DNA of 64,000 nucleotides from Ramlibacter sp. (GTDB lineage Bacteria; Pseudomonadota; Gammaproteobacteria; Burkholderiales; Burkholderiaceae_C), in assembly GCA_019635435.1 (NCBI GenBank), contig JAHBZM010000001.1, positions 3,224,001 through 3,288,000 on the forward strand, given 5' to 3'. A program made the position numbers and the translations under genes. Shown one piece after another: positions 38,388-48,400 of the stretch (position 1 is its first letter; each line of letters begins with the position of its first letter). The notes under the pieces are model-generated. The model did not search any database. It was not told where the DNA came from and saw only the letters and a list, made by a program, of their open reading frames with translations.

Positions 38388-39104
38388 TCAGGCGGGCGCA
38401 AACAGCGCAAGGATGTTGTCACCCCGGTCGATCGCCGGCAGCGACGGCATGCCTTGCAACAGCCCCGCGACGCGGTCCACGGCCTCGCTGCGCCCCTGGT
38501 CCCAGCTGTCGATGGTTCGGGACCAGACCGGCCTGAGGCCGCAGTCCCGCGCCACGCGATTCAGTTCCGCGGGCGTGAACTCACGAACGTGATGGGGATC
38601 GGCCAGCAACAACTCGCCATGGATCCATTTGCCCAGCATGTGCAGCGACGACGCGTTGGGCGTGGTCACCAGCAGCAGGCCATCAGGCCGCAGCGTGCGC
38701 CGCAGTTCGCGCAACATATTCCTGACGCCCGAGTAGTTGAAGGCCTCCAGGTCCTTCACGTCCTGGCTGTCAACGTCCTTGATGTGCTCGATGACCTCGG
38801 TGCACAGGCTCAGGTGAAAGCAGTGGTCCGGGAACGGCAACGGGCCCCGCAGGTCGACATCGGTGCCGTGGGCCTCCCAGCCGCTTTGGGCCAGGCACGC
38901 AGCCACGGGCCCCACCCCACCGGCGTCCAGCACCAGCCCGCCGCCAAGCCCGAGCCCGGTAACGGCGTTCCAGGTCTGCACAAAGCGGCGCCGGTGGTGA
39001 ACAAAGTATGCTCCACGCTCAAGCCACTCACTGTCGTAATACCGTTCAAATGTCACCGGTTTGCCACCCTTCATCCAGCCCCGCATTGTGGCCGATCGCC
39101 TCAT
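38388..39104 (-). CDS. class I SAM-dependent methyltransferase
   Basis: Up to 238 residues. Starts at 39086 and 39074 are also possible, and the conserved part begins near VTFERYYDSEWL. Motif I is degenerate (LVLDAGGVGPVAACLA), followed by GTDVDL and LCTEVIEHIKD, the later block LRPDGLLLVTTPNASS, and HHVREFTPAEL. This last feature is seen in methyltransferases acting on lipids or sugars attached to surface glycans. It is the left border of the glycan region and is divergent from the WcbI-like gene. Confidence 0.78.
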   Translation of the reverse strand: MRRSATMRGWMKGGKPVTFERYYDSEWLERGAYFVHHRRRFVQTWNAVTGLGLGGGLVLDAGGVGPVAACLAQSGWEAHGTDVDLRGPLPFPDHCFHLSLCTEVIEHIKDVDSQDVKDLEAFNYSGVRNMLRELRRTLRPDGLLLVTTPNASSLHMLGKWIHGELLLADPHHVREFTPAELNRVARDCGLRPVWSRTIDSWDQGRSEAVDRVAGLLQGMPSLPAIDRGDNILALFAPA

Positions 39105-39156
39105 TGCGCAGCATTCAGTTTGCCAGCCGGGGGAACGTCCGTTGTCGCAGGTTCTG

Positions 39157-40029
39157 ATGTATGGGGGCCGGACGGCGCAACCGCGAAACGTCCTGGTCTA
39201 CGGCAACTGCCAGGCCCCTTTCCTGGCGCAAATGCTGGCCGCGCTGGACGACCTGAACGACGACTACCGTTTCGTCTATGCCCCCAACCACGCGCTCCCG
39301 GGCGAACAGAAGGCCCCCGAGCCTCCTGACCACTGCTTCGAGAATGTGGCGCTGGCGCTGTGGCAGTTCGAGGAGTACGCCACCAATCCCGCGGCACTGG
39401 CGGTCCGGGCCCGGCTGCCGGCCCACTGCCCGGTCGTCACCTACCCCAGCTTCGTGATGGCAAGCCTGTGGCCCTTCGAATGCCCCGAACCGCGCAGCGC
39501 CGTGGACCCGGCGTACCCCTGGGGGCGCTACCCCCTGGGCGACATGATCGGCTTGCAGATCAGGGCCACGGGGCTCAGCGGCCCGCTCGCCGTGGCGGCC
39601 TACCTTGACCTGTCCCAACAGAAAATGCCGGACTTGGAGGTCCGCCTGCAACGAGACATCGACCGCATGCGCCGCTACGACGCCCAGTGCGACGTCCAGC
39701 TTGCCGACTTCGTCGAGGCGAATTTCCGCGACCAGCACCTGTTCTGGACCAGCGGGCACATGTCCGGCGGCGCGGTCAGCGAACTGGCGCGGCGCGTCGC
39801 CGCCGCGGCCCGTCCCTACCTGGGCGGCCAGGCCTGCAGGATGGAGACTTGCCTTGCCGCGGTGGAGCTGCCCGGCATGGGCGAACTGCAGATGCCGATT
39901 CATCCGCTGGTCATGGACCGGCTGGGGTTGCGCTTTTGCGCGCCCGACATGACCTACCAGTGGTACACCCAGCACTGGACGTTCTACGACTACATGGCGC
40001 GCTATATCCCGCTCGACACCGGCTGGTAG
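39157..40029 (+). CDS. WcbI-like polysaccharide biosynthesis protein (putative acetyltransferase)
   Basis: 290 residues from ATG 39157, which avoids overlap with the divergent neighbour; the frame is open to 39061. The start NVLVYGNCQAPFLAQML matches the WcbI family, first described in Burkholderia capsule loci and proposed to be an acetyltransferase with a CoA-binding Rossmann core. The rest has YPSFVMASLWPFE and a C-terminal aromatic tail (YQWYTQHWTFYDYMARY). Probably adds an acyl group to a surface glycan. Confidence 0.75.
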   Translation: MYGGRTAQPRNVLVYGNCQAPFLAQMLAALDDLNDDYRFVYAPNHALPGEQKAPEPPDHCFENVALALWQFEEYATNPAALAVRARLPAHCPVVTYPSFVMASLWPFECPEPRSAVDPAYPWGRYPLGDMIGLQIRATGLSGPLAVAAYLDLSQQKMPDLEVRLQRDIDRMRRYDAQCDVQLADFVEANFRDQHLFWTSGHMSGGAVSELARRVAAAARPYLGGQACRMETCLAAVELPGMGELQMPIHPLVMDRLGLRFCAPDMTYQWYTQHWTFYDYMARYIPLDTGW

Positions 40030-40039
40030 AACGCCCCAG

Positions 40040-40798
40040 CTAGCGCTCGCGCCGCCAGTACCAGCAGCGGCGGTCCACCTGCACCATCGGCTCGTCGATG
40101 CCGCGCCCGGCCCTGAATGCGTCCACGGCCGCGCGGCAATCGGTCCATTCGTCCTCGCCGTAGTCGTCAACGATCAGATAGCCCCCGACCGAGAGCCTGT
40201 CGTACAGATGCACGAGGCAGTCGCGCGTGGACTCGTGGTAGTCGCCATCCAGCCGGAGGACCGCCAGCCGCTCGATGGGCGCATCGGGCAGGGTGTCCTT
40301 GAACCAGCCGGGCAGGAAGCGCACCTGACCGTCCAGCAGGCCATAGCGTTCAAAGTTCGCCCTGACCACGTCAAGCCCCGCCGCGAAGTGCCTGAAGCCG
40401 TCGCGCATCAAGGCACCGTGGTGGGCCTTGGCCTCCTTGGGGAATCGCTTTGCGTCGGGTTCGGGCAAGCCCTCGAACGAGTCGGCCGCCCACACGCAGC
40501 GATCGGTAACGCCGTGGGCCTTCAGCATCGCGCGCATGAAGATGGGCAGGCCACCACGCCAGACGCCACACTCCATCAGGTCACCGGGCACGCCGCGCCG
40601 CAGCACGTCCTCGATGCAGGCCTGGAGCTGGTCCATGCGCGCCATCGGCACCATGGTGACCGCGCTGCCGTTCACGTAGTGCCCCAGAAAGTCAACGAGA
40701 TAGCGCGCGCCACCCGCCTGGGCATCGGGCTCGGGTGCGTCCAGGGTGGCGGTAAGGCTCTTCTTGAGCCAGTCCAGATCAGGACTCATGGGCAGCAT
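40040..40798 (-). CDS. TylF/macrocin-type O-methyltransferase
   Basis: About 252 residues from ATG 40798 (GTG 40837 and ATG 40789 are alternatives; the 40798 start has GGGGA upstream). It has the TylF family blocks: PGDLMECGVWRGGLPIFMRA (SAM site), VWAADSFEGLPEPD, and the metal-binding aspartates in LRLDGDYHEST and LIVDDYGEDEW. TylF-type enzymes O-methylate sugar hydroxyls. The gene is divergent from the ACP gene. Confidence 0.88.
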   Translation of the reverse strand: MLPMSPDLDWLKKSLTATLDAPEPDAQAGGARYLVDFLGHYVNGSAVTMVPMARMDQLQACIEDVLRRGVPGDLMECGVWRGGLPIFMRAMLKAHGVTDRCVWAADSFEGLPEPDAKRFPKEAKAHHGALMRDGFRHFAAGLDVVRANFERYGLLDGQVRFLPGWFKDTLPDAPIERLAVLRLDGDYHESTRDCLVHLYDRLSVGGYLIVDDYGEDEWTDCRAAVDAFRAGRGIDEPMVQVDRRCWYWRRER

Positions 40799-40837
40799 GA
40801 GGCAGAATCCCCTGTGGTTTTTGGTGGATGAGAACAC

Positions 40838-41065
40838 ATGTCAGACGTACTGGCCCTGGTGGCATCGGTCCTGCAAATTCAACCCGCGGACCTTCGGGAA
40901 GACGATGGTACAGAGACTGTCCCGGCCTGGGACAGCCTGAAAACCATCCTGCTGGCCAGCATGATCGAGATCACCTACGGCATCACGCTGGACAACCACG
41001 ACATTGAACAGCTCACCTCGATCCCGGGTGTCCGGGAGGTGCTGGCCCGACATGGCCGCCAGTGA
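40838..41065 (+). CDS. acyl carrier protein
   Basis: A 75-residue ACP-like protein. The phosphopantetheine serine is Ser33 in PAWDSLKTILL, a WDSL variant of the usual DSL motif. The sequence is acidic, with a helix-rich pattern and ITLDNHDIEQLTS near the C-terminus. It overlaps the FkbH gene by 14 bases. Such ACPs carry the three-carbon unit loaded by FkbH proteins, so it is unlikely to be the fatty-acid ACP. Confidence 0.87.
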   Translation: MSDVLALVASVLQIQPADLREDDGTETVPAWDSLKTILLASMIEITYGITLDNHDIEQLTSIPGVREVLARHGRQ

Positions 41066-42857
41066 ACTGCCCGGCGCGCTGCGCGCGCGCCTGTCGCAAC
41101 CCCCATGGACGCCCGCTGACCTGTTTGCCTGCGCCGACGCCCTGCAGCGCTTTGCGCAGGAAGCGGCGGGCAGCGGCGCGGGCGTCGTGCGGGTCGCCGT
41201 GGCTGGCGACTTCACGTGCGACCTGCTGGCCCGGGCCATCGCCTGCGCCATGGCACAGGAAGGCGATGTGCCCCTGCTGCATGTGGCCCCCTTCGGCGTG
41301 ATGCAGCAGGAATGCCTGAACCCGGCCTCTGCCCTGCACGCGTTTGGTCCCGACCTCGTGGTACTGGTCCCTGACTGGCGCGAGGCGGTGCAGCCCTTGC
41401 CCCCCGACACGCCCGCCGCGGCGGTCGATGCAGACACCCAGCAGCAGGTGAGCCGCTTCGAGCACCTGTGGGCAGCGCTGGAAGCACGGGGCCGCACCCT
41501 CATCCAGCACACCCTGGTGCCGCCACCGCTGCAATGGCAGGGCATCGCCGAACGCCGCAGCGCAGCCGGCCTCTGCAACCGGATTGATGCGCTCAACCGC
41601 GCCCTGCTGGAAGCTGGCGCGGGGCGGGTCAGCTGGCTGGAGGCCGACCGGCTGGCGGCCCAGGTGGGGCTCGCGGCCTGGTCGCCAGCGCGGTTCCATT
41701 ACGCCGGGAAAATCGGCTTCGACCCCAGATTCCTGCCCGACTACCTGCCCTGGTTTCGCGGCGCCTGGCGCGCCGCGACCGGCCGCGCCAGGAAGCTGCT
41801 GGTGCTGGACCTGGACGACACCCTCTGGGGCGGGACCATTGGCGACGATGGCCTGGAGGGAATTGCGCTGGGCCCGGACCGCGGCGCCCGGGGCGAGGCA
41901 TTTGCCGCATGGCAACACTACATTGCCCAGATGGGCCAGCGGGGCGTCATGCTGGCCGTGTGCAGCAAGAACGCACCCGAGCTGGCGGCCAGCGGATTCG
42001 ACCACCGCTTCAGCGCGCTGCGCCGCGACGACTTTGCCGCCTTCGTCTGCAGCTGGGAAGACAAGGCCACGGGCCTGCGCCAAATCGCTGCCGAACTCAA
42101 CCTCGGGCTCGATGCCATGGTCTTCGTGGACGACAACCCCGCCGAACGGGCCCTGGTGCAGCGGCTGCTGCCCGAGGTCACGGTGGTGGACCTGGGCACG
42201 GACCCGGTCCGCTTCATCGACCGCCTGGAAGCCGGGCACTGGTTCGACTCGCAGGGCCATACCGCAGCCGACCTGCAGCGCACGGCAACCTACGCTGCGC
42301 GCCGCGAAGCGCGCGCCGCGCAGTCCACGGCAAGCGACCTTGCGTCCTACCTGGCCGATCTCGACATGGTCGGGCAGCTGGGCCCTGCGCAAACCACCGA
42401 TCTGCCACGGCTGGCGCAGATGGAGCTCAAGACCAACCAGTTCAACCTGACCACGCGGCGCTATTCACAGGTGGAACTGGCAGGCGCGCTGGGACAGGCC
42501 GGCCGCCAGCTTCTCACCTTCCAGCTCAAGGACCGGTTTGGCGACCACGGGCTGGTCGCCTCCCTTGTGGTGGTGCGCGAAGGGGATGCATTGACCATCG
42601 ACAGCTGGCTCATGAGTTGCCGCGTGTTCGCGCGCTCGGCCGAACAGTTCATTCTGGGTGCGCTTGCAGCCTTGGCCCGCGAACAAGGGGCCACCGTTCT
42701 GCGCGGCGAGTACCTCCCCACACCGCGCAACGGCGTCGTGGCCGACCTCTACCCCCGGCTGGGCTTTGCGCCTGCCTGCACGCAGGGGCGGTTCTGGCAA
42801 CGCGAGCTGGCCGCGCCGCTGGACGACCTCGCCTCGCCCATCCGCGCGGCGTCCTAG
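41052..42857 (+). CDS. FkbH-like HAD-family protein (3-carbon-acyl-ACP loading enzyme)
   Basis: 601 residues from ATG 41052, which overlaps the ACP gene. The N-terminal 240 residues form an SGNH-like region. A HAD phosphatase domain follows with catalytic DLDDTLWGGTIGDDG from about residue 253 and CSKN and FVDDNPAER further on. A GNAT-like C-terminal segment follows (about 440-590). FkbH proteins dephosphorylate a glycolytic three-carbon phosphate and load glyceryl on an ACP in polyketide pathways. With the adjacent ACP, the pair is expected to supply a glyceryl (or related) unit, here most likely to decorate a surface glycan. Confidence 0.9.
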   Translation: MAASELPGALRARLSQPPWTPADLFACADALQRFAQEAAGSGAGVVRVAVAGDFTCDLLARAIACAMAQEGDVPLLHVAPFGVMQQECLNPASALHAFGPDLVVLVPDWREAVQPLPPDTPAAAVDADTQQQVSRFEHLWAALEARGRTLIQHTLVPPPLQWQGIAERRSAAGLCNRIDALNRALLEAGAGRVSWLEADRLAAQVGLAAWSPARFHYAGKIGFDPRFLPDYLPWFRGAWRAATGRARKLLVLDLDDTLWGGTIGDDGLEGIALGPDRGARGEAFAAWQHYIAQMGQRGVMLAVCSKNAPELAASGFDHRFSALRRDDFAAFVCSWEDKATGLRQIAAELNLGLDAMVFVDDNPAERALVQRLLPEVTVVDLGTDPVRFIDRLEAGHWFDSQGHTAADLQRTATYAARREARAAQSTASDLASYLADLDMVGQLGPAQTTDLPRLAQMELKTNQFNLTTRRYSQVELAGALGQAGRQLLTFQLKDRFGDHGLVASLVVVREGDALTIDSWLMSCRVFARSAEQFILGALAALAREQGATVLRGEYLPTPRNGVVADLYPRLGFAPACTQGRFWQRELAAPLDDLASPIRAAS

Positions 42858-42876
42858 CGCTGCTTGCGCCGGGATC

Positions 42877-43704
42877 TCAGCGCTGGCAACGCTGCATCCA
42901 GAAGCTGCCGCCCGCGCCCAGCGCGGGACACCGCGGAAACACCGAGGTCACCGCGTCGCGCTGGCGGCTGAGCATGTAATGCGCCATCCACACCACCTGC
43001 CAGTCGTGGTTGAACATCAGGAAGGCATGCAGCAGGTATTGCTCGGTCCAGCTGCGCTGCTCGTCGATGATCCAGGGCCGCGGGTATTCATCGGGCAGGA
43101 AGATGTCGTGCAGGTGCACATACACGCCCGGCTTCAGGCGCGGCAGCACCTCGAAGAAAAGGTGATTCACGTCACTGCCGGCCTTGGACACATGGGACGA
43201 ATCGATGAACAGCAGGTCGCCGGCCTCCAGTTGTTCAAACACGGCCGGGTCGGTTTCTTCGACCCGTGTGGGGAGCAGGCGGGTGATCCCCGGCACCCCC
43301 GCGCGCAAAAAGTCGCGCGGATAGGGTTCGATGCAGGTGATGTCCAGCGCGCCGCCAAACAGCTCGCGGTTGGCGTCCGCCATCACCAGGGACGAGAAGC
43401 CCGAGCCCACCTCCACGATGCGCCGGGGTTTCAACAGGCCCAGCGCCCCGTACAGAAACTCGGCGTCGAGCACCGGGAACATGCCATTCATGTAGTAGTA
43501 ACGGCCAGGCTCGGCCGGTGCGTCGACGGGGTAGTCGATGCCGCCCACATGGGGCCGCAGGCGCTCCAGCAGCGCGAGTTGCGCCGGTTCGCGAATGTCC
43601 ACGCCCGACAGCTTGTCCCGCAGCGCCCAGACCTGGCCCTCACGGCGCAGCAGGTCAGCAGGATCGGGGATGGCGGAGTAGAAATGGCCGGGGGGAAAGC
43701 CCAC
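42877..43704 (-). CDS. class I SAM-dependent methyltransferase
   Basis: 275 residues from GTG 43704, chosen because AAAGGA lies 6 bases upstream. The SAM site is RRIVEVGSGFSSLVMADA, followed by ITCIEPYPRDFL, a motif DLLFIDSSHVSKAGSD and VHLHDIFLPDEYP; the HDIF block indicates the Methyltransf_24/TylF-like fold. The C-terminus HYMLSRQRDAVTSVFP is typical of methyltransferases from surface-polysaccharide loci. It lies tail-to-tail with fkbH (19-base gap) and divergent from the next gene. Confidence 0.82.
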   Translation of the reverse strand: MGFPPGHFYSAIPDPADLLRREGQVWALRDKLSGVDIREPAQLALLERLRPHVGGIDYPVDAPAEPGRYYYMNGMFPVLDAEFLYGALGLLKPRRIVEVGSGFSSLVMADANRELFGGALDITCIEPYPRDFLRAGVPGITRLLPTRVEETDPAVFEQLEAGDLLFIDSSHVSKAGSDVNHLFFEVLPRLKPGVYVHLHDIFLPDEYPRPWIIDEQRSWTEQYLLHAFLMFNHDWQVVWMAHYMLSRQRDAVTSVFPRCPALGAGGSFWMQRCQR

Positions 43705-43745
43705 GCAATGTCCTTTGGAGCAGGCCTATTGTAGGATTCGCACGC

Positions 43746-44690
43746 ATGCTTGATGCCCACCTCTCCGCCCAGCTGGATGCCGCCTGGGGCAATCCTGACT
43801 CCTGGGTAGCCAATGGCCTGCAATGGACCCATCTGGAAGAAGTTCGCGCCCTGATCAACCGCCGGGTCAGCGGTGACGCGGCCATCGGGCCACTGGCCTG
43901 GTTCGCCCGCCATCTGGCCACCAGCGGCGCCCTGCCCCTGGGCCGCGTGCTGGTGCTGGGCTGCGGTGCCGGGCGGGTCGAGCGTGAACTGCACGAGCGG
44001 GGTTGGGCACGGGAGATCGTGGCATTCGACCTGTCCCCCAAGGTACTCGCCGTGGCGCGCGCGAGCGCCGCCGGCATCGCCGCGATTGAATACGTCCAGG
44101 CCAACATGGACGAGCTGCCCCTGGGCGAGCCGCCGTTCATGCCCGGCAGTTTTGACGCCGTGCTGGGCATTGCCAGCGTGCACCATTGTTCGCGCTTGCA
44201 CGCGCTGTTCAGCGCCGTCTCGCGCCTGCTGGTGCCCGGCGGCTGGTTTTTCCTGGACGAATATGTCGGGCCAGACCGGTTCCAGTACTCCCCCACCCAC
44301 ATGGCCCAGGTCTGCGCTCTGGCCGACCTGCTGCCCGACCGGCTGCTCACCACGCGCGGCGGCGAGGTCAAGCGGGGCTTCAGGGCACCGACGGTGGACG
44401 AAGTCATTGCCGTGGACCCGAGCGAGGCGGTCTGTTCATCGCAGATCCTGCCGCTGCTGGGCGAGCAGTTCGAGGTCGTGGCGCAACGGCCCTATGGCGG
44501 CTCACTGCTGCATCTGTTGCTGGCCGACGTGGCCCAGAATTTCCAGCCGCCCGAGGCCAGGCCCTGGCTGCAGGCACTGATCGACGCCGAAGAGGAGCTT
44601 GACCGGCTCGGCGCGCTGGAGCAGCACTTCAGTTGCGTGGTGGCACGCCAGCGTCACGCAGCCAGCGGCGCACCCAGCCGGCCTCGCTGA
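43746..44690 (+). CDS. class I SAM-dependent methyltransferase
   Basis: 314 residues. Motif I is GRVLVLGCGAGRVERELHE near residue 77, then IVAFDLSPKVLAVAR, and an interior block SFDAVLGIASVHHCSRL. A helical C-terminal part ends LGALEQHFSCVVARQR. It is a fourth methyltransferase in the region, divergent from the previous one. Its last 62 bases overlap the end of the leftward methyltransferase gene, a convergent overlap; both frames look genuine. Confidence 0.8.
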   Translation: MLDAHLSAQLDAAWGNPDSWVANGLQWTHLEEVRALINRRVSGDAAIGPLAWFARHLATSGALPLGRVLVLGCGAGRVERELHERGWAREIVAFDLSPKVLAVARASAAGIAAIEYVQANMDELPLGEPPFMPGSFDAVLGIASVHHCSRLHALFSAVSRLLVPGGWFFLDEYVGPDRFQYSPTHMAQVCALADLLPDRLLTTRGGEVKRGFRAPTVDEVIAVDPSEAVCSSQILPLLGEQFEVVAQRPYGGSLLHLLLADVAQNFQPPEARPWLQALIDAEEELDRLGALEQHFSCVVARQRHAASGAPSRPR

Positions 44691-45483
44691 CCCCCAGGGG
44701 CCCGGCGACCATGGCGGGCCGCTCGACGATGCGCTGGGCACCGACCCCTGCATAGGCCTGAAGAATGTCATTCTTGCGCTCGCGCAGCACCTGTGAACGC
44801 GGGTCCAGCCCGGCCACCAGCGTGAAGCCGGTCGGCGCGATGGGCAGGGTCACCACCCGCAGCTCGGGGCGCAAGGCCCGCAGGCAGGAAAGGATCTTCC
44901 ATCCGTCCCCGGTGTAGAAGCCTGACTGCCGCTCCTCTGTGGCGGTCCTGGCGGTCAGCGGCAGCGTGTCGTGAAGCACCATGACGGCGCCCGGCGCGGC
45001 CCATCGCTCCAGACCGATGAAGTCCTCGAGCACGCTGCTGAACCGGTGATCGCCGTCGACAAAGGCCAGGTCAAACCCCTGCTCCGACAGCCCGCAGCCC
45101 TCGGGGGGCGAGCGAAGGAATTCCGCGCTGGCCTGGCGGTACAGGCGGGTCGGTGCGGTGCACGCCGCCAGCGGGTCACCGGCCGGCACCGGGTCGATTC
45201 CGAGGGCCTGCGTCGGCGGCAGGGCCAGCTTGAGCGATTCGCCTTTTTCAACACCGATCTCCACGTAAAGCCGTGGCTGCAGTTCACGGTGCAGCCAGGC
45301 CAGCCAGTGGCGGTAGTCCGGCCCGGGCCAGCGCAGCCGGGCCAGCGCCAGATGCACCCGAGGCAGATTGGGCTCCTGGGCCAGTGCCTGCCAGAGCACG
45401 GCTTGCGCGCGCGCCGCCTGCCCCTGGGCCTGCAGCAGGGCAAATCGGGCAAGCGCGGGGCGCTCCAGCGGGTGGGCCGTCAT
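44629..45483 (-). CDS. class I SAM-dependent methyltransferase, operon end
   Basis: 284 residues; ATG 45483 overlaps the stop of the giant glycosyltransferase gene as ATGA. Residues 1-60 look like a short TPR-type helix pair (ARFALLQAQGQAARAQAVLWQALAQ is split by the fold). The methyltransferase part begins at YVEIGVEKGESLKLAL with FDLAFVDGDHRFSSV and MVLHDTLP, giving a Methyltransf_24-like pattern. Its TPR-like start suggests it may interact with, or derive from, the fusion protein upstream. Last gene of the leftward operon. Confidence 0.82.
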   Translation of the reverse strand: MTAHPLERPALARFALLQAQGQAARAQAVLWQALAQEPNLPRVHLALARLRWPGPDYRHWLAWLHRELQPRLYVEIGVEKGESLKLALPPTQALGIDPVPAGDPLAACTAPTRLYRQASAEFLRSPPEGCGLSEQGFDLAFVDGDHRFSSVLEDFIGLERWAAPGAVMVLHDTLPLTARTATEERQSGFYTGDGWKILSCLRALRPELRVVTLPIAPTGFTLVAGLDPRSQVLRERKNDILQAYAGVGAQRIVERPAMVAGPLGVSEAGWVRRWLRDAGVPPRN

Positions 45484-48400
45484 GGGACCTCCTGCACCGA
45501 TCCCCCGGCAGCCCGGCCCAGCACCCGGTGCAGGGCCTGCGCGAACAGCTCGGGGGAATAGCGCAGCGCACATTGCTCCCAGGCGGCGGCCTGCTGGCGC
45601 TGCCAGGCTGCGTCGTCCTCCAGCAAACGGGCCACGGCGGCGGCAAAAGCCCTGGCATCCCGCGCCCCCACCACGTCCAGACCATCGCGCCAGCCCAGCT
45701 GGCGCACCAGCAAGGCCGAGGCCACCGCGGGAATGCCGCTGGCCGCGGCTTCGATCACCTTGGCGGGCACGCCACCGGCAAAGCGCACCGGTGCGATGAA
45801 CACACGGGCCGCGTCGTAGTGCGGCTCCAGCGCCTCCTGCGGCCCAAGCACCCTGACATGGGACCCTGACTGCGCCATCACGGCATCGGACAGGCACACG
45901 CCCACCACCGAGAGCACCGGGGGCTCATTCAGGCGCTCCCGCAGCAGGGGCATCACCTCACGGATGAACCACAGCAAACCGTCCTCGTTGGGTGTGCCAG
46001 GATGCAGGGCGCCCACAAACAGCAGGCCGCGCCGGCCCGCCAGACCAGGCGCGTGGCGCCGCACCGCGATGCTGTGGCTGAGAATCTCGACGCGGTGGCC
46101 CGCCGCTTCAAAATAGCGGGCGTCCCGCTGCGAGACCACGAGCACATCGCTGGCGCCGGCGGCCAGCGCCATTTCGGCGTCGATCCGGGCCTGGGCTGCC
46201 TGGCGCGTCAGGGGTCGTCGCTGCACCCCGGCCATGGCAATCTCGCGCAGCGCGAAAAGCGCCTCGGCGTCATAGACCAGGCGCATGCCAGCAAAAAGCT
46301 CGGGCCGCCGCTGGCGCAGGGGCTCGATCGCCTGCAGGTTGGGCGGCCGGCTGACCAGCAACACGTCGTACACCCCGCGGCGCCGCTCCAGAAACGCCTC
46401 CAGGCCCGCCAGGCCATGACCCAGCGCGACTTCCACGCTGCGCGGAATGGAGCGGTAGACCGCGCGCCAGTCGTCATGCAGCGTCCACAGCGGAAACAGC
46501 GTCACCGGCCAGTCGGCGAGCGCCTGCAACATCAGCCGGGCGCGGGGCAGGCCGCCCCCCTTGAACATGTGCGGTACCTCGTTCTCCAGGAAGAGCACGC
46601 GCGGGCGGCGAACCTGGTCCTCGGGCGAGCGCCAGCGGTCGCCATCCAGTGGCAGTGCCTGTGGCCGGGGCTGGCCCTTGAGCTGGGCGGCATGGCGCTG
46701 GCGGAACACCTCGCGGTTGCGGTCCATGAGCCGGGTGGCGCTGTCGCCGGTCGCGCTGCCCCACTCCAGATGTTCCAGCAGCACCGTGGGCTCATACACC
46801 ACCCGCAGGCCGGCCCGCCAGACCCGCAGACAATAGTCGGTGTCTTCGTAGTAGGCCGGCGCATACACCTCGTCGAAGCCGCCCAGCATGCGCCACACCG
46901 CGGCCGGCGTGACGAGGAAGACACCTGAGACATAGTCGGTGGCCCGCGAGGCCAGCGCGGCATGGCCAAAGGGGTCTTCGCCGCGGCCTATGCCGCCAGC
47001 CAGCCCGTTCGCGAAGACCACGTTGCCCGCCTCCTGCAAGCCGCCATCCGTCAGCACCACGCGGCCCCCCAGCGCGCCGATGCCGGGGTCGCTGTCCAGA
47101 GCCTCGCAGGCATGGGCCAGCGCGCCCTCGAGCAGGATGGCGTCGCTGTTCAGGAACACCAGATGGCGCCCGCGGGCCGCCTCGGCCCCCTGCCGCGCCG
47201 CGAGCAGGAAGCCCGTGTTCTGTTCATTGCGGATCACGCGCGCGCCCTTCAGGCAGGCCAGGAGTTCGGGCGTGCGATCCGCCGAGGCGTTGTCGACAAT
47301 CAGCGTTTCGAAGTTCACGCCGCTCTGGTCCGCCAGGGCCTGCAGCGTGCGGCGGGACAGCCCCGCCTGATTGAACAGCACGACAATCACCGACAGGTCC
47401 GGCACTCCCTGCACCCCGAGACCGGGCAGATCGACGGTGCGCGGCAGCCGCAGCCAGGCGTCCAGCGCCTTTTGCGCCTGCAAGCGGGTGTGTGCCTTGA
47501 GGCTGTCCACCACGCCATCACCGCAACGCCGTTCCTTCAGTTGCGCGCAGATCGCCTCGATCTGCGAAGCCACGCGGCGTCCGTCCACCAGCGCCGAATC
47601 AAGGATGCGGGCACGCAGGCCCCGGCGGTGGGCCGCCAGGCCCGGCACATCAGCCGCCAGCTTCAGCGCGAGGGCGCAAAAGTCATCGACCGTGTCCGCC
47701 ACCCACCCTGGCATGCCCAGCGCATGCAGCACCGACGCCCCCTGGCGCGCGCCTGCCCAGCCCCCCGCCAGCGTGACCACGGGCACGCCCATCCACAGGG
47801 GATCGAGCAGGCTCAGCCCGCCGTTGCCCGGGAAGCTGTCCAGCACCAGGTCAATGCGGCCCAACCATTCCAGATAACCGGCGTGGGGCATGAACGGATG
47901 GAAGAAGACCCGCCCCTCGCTGACCCCGTGGGCCTGCATGCGCGACAGGATCTCGCGGCGCAGGGGCCAGTCGCCCGCCACCTCGCCCATGAAGCGGATC
48001 GATGATTCAGGGCTGCCGGCCACGATGCACGCATAGGCATCGAGGCAGGCCGCTCCCAGCTTGAGGCTGCGGGCCGTGACGCCAAAGGTCACCGAGCCCC
48101 GGCCCAGCACGGGCGGGGCGCCAACCGCGGGCGCGCTCGCGGGAGGGTCCCAGCACCACTGGCCGCCCTGGATGCGGCACACCTCTTCGTCGTAGCAGGC
48201 TTCCTGGTGTTCGGGCACCGAGACCGCGTCGGCCAGCAGCGCGTCGAACAGGCCGCCCGCCGGGCCCCAGCAACCGAGCCAGCCCATCTGCACCGGTGCC
48301 AGGCGCCGCGCATAGGCGTGCAACAGCGCGAACTGGCCTTCGAACGGATGAAGCCCGCCGGCATCGATCACCACGTCGATCCGGTTGGCCGCGCACGATT

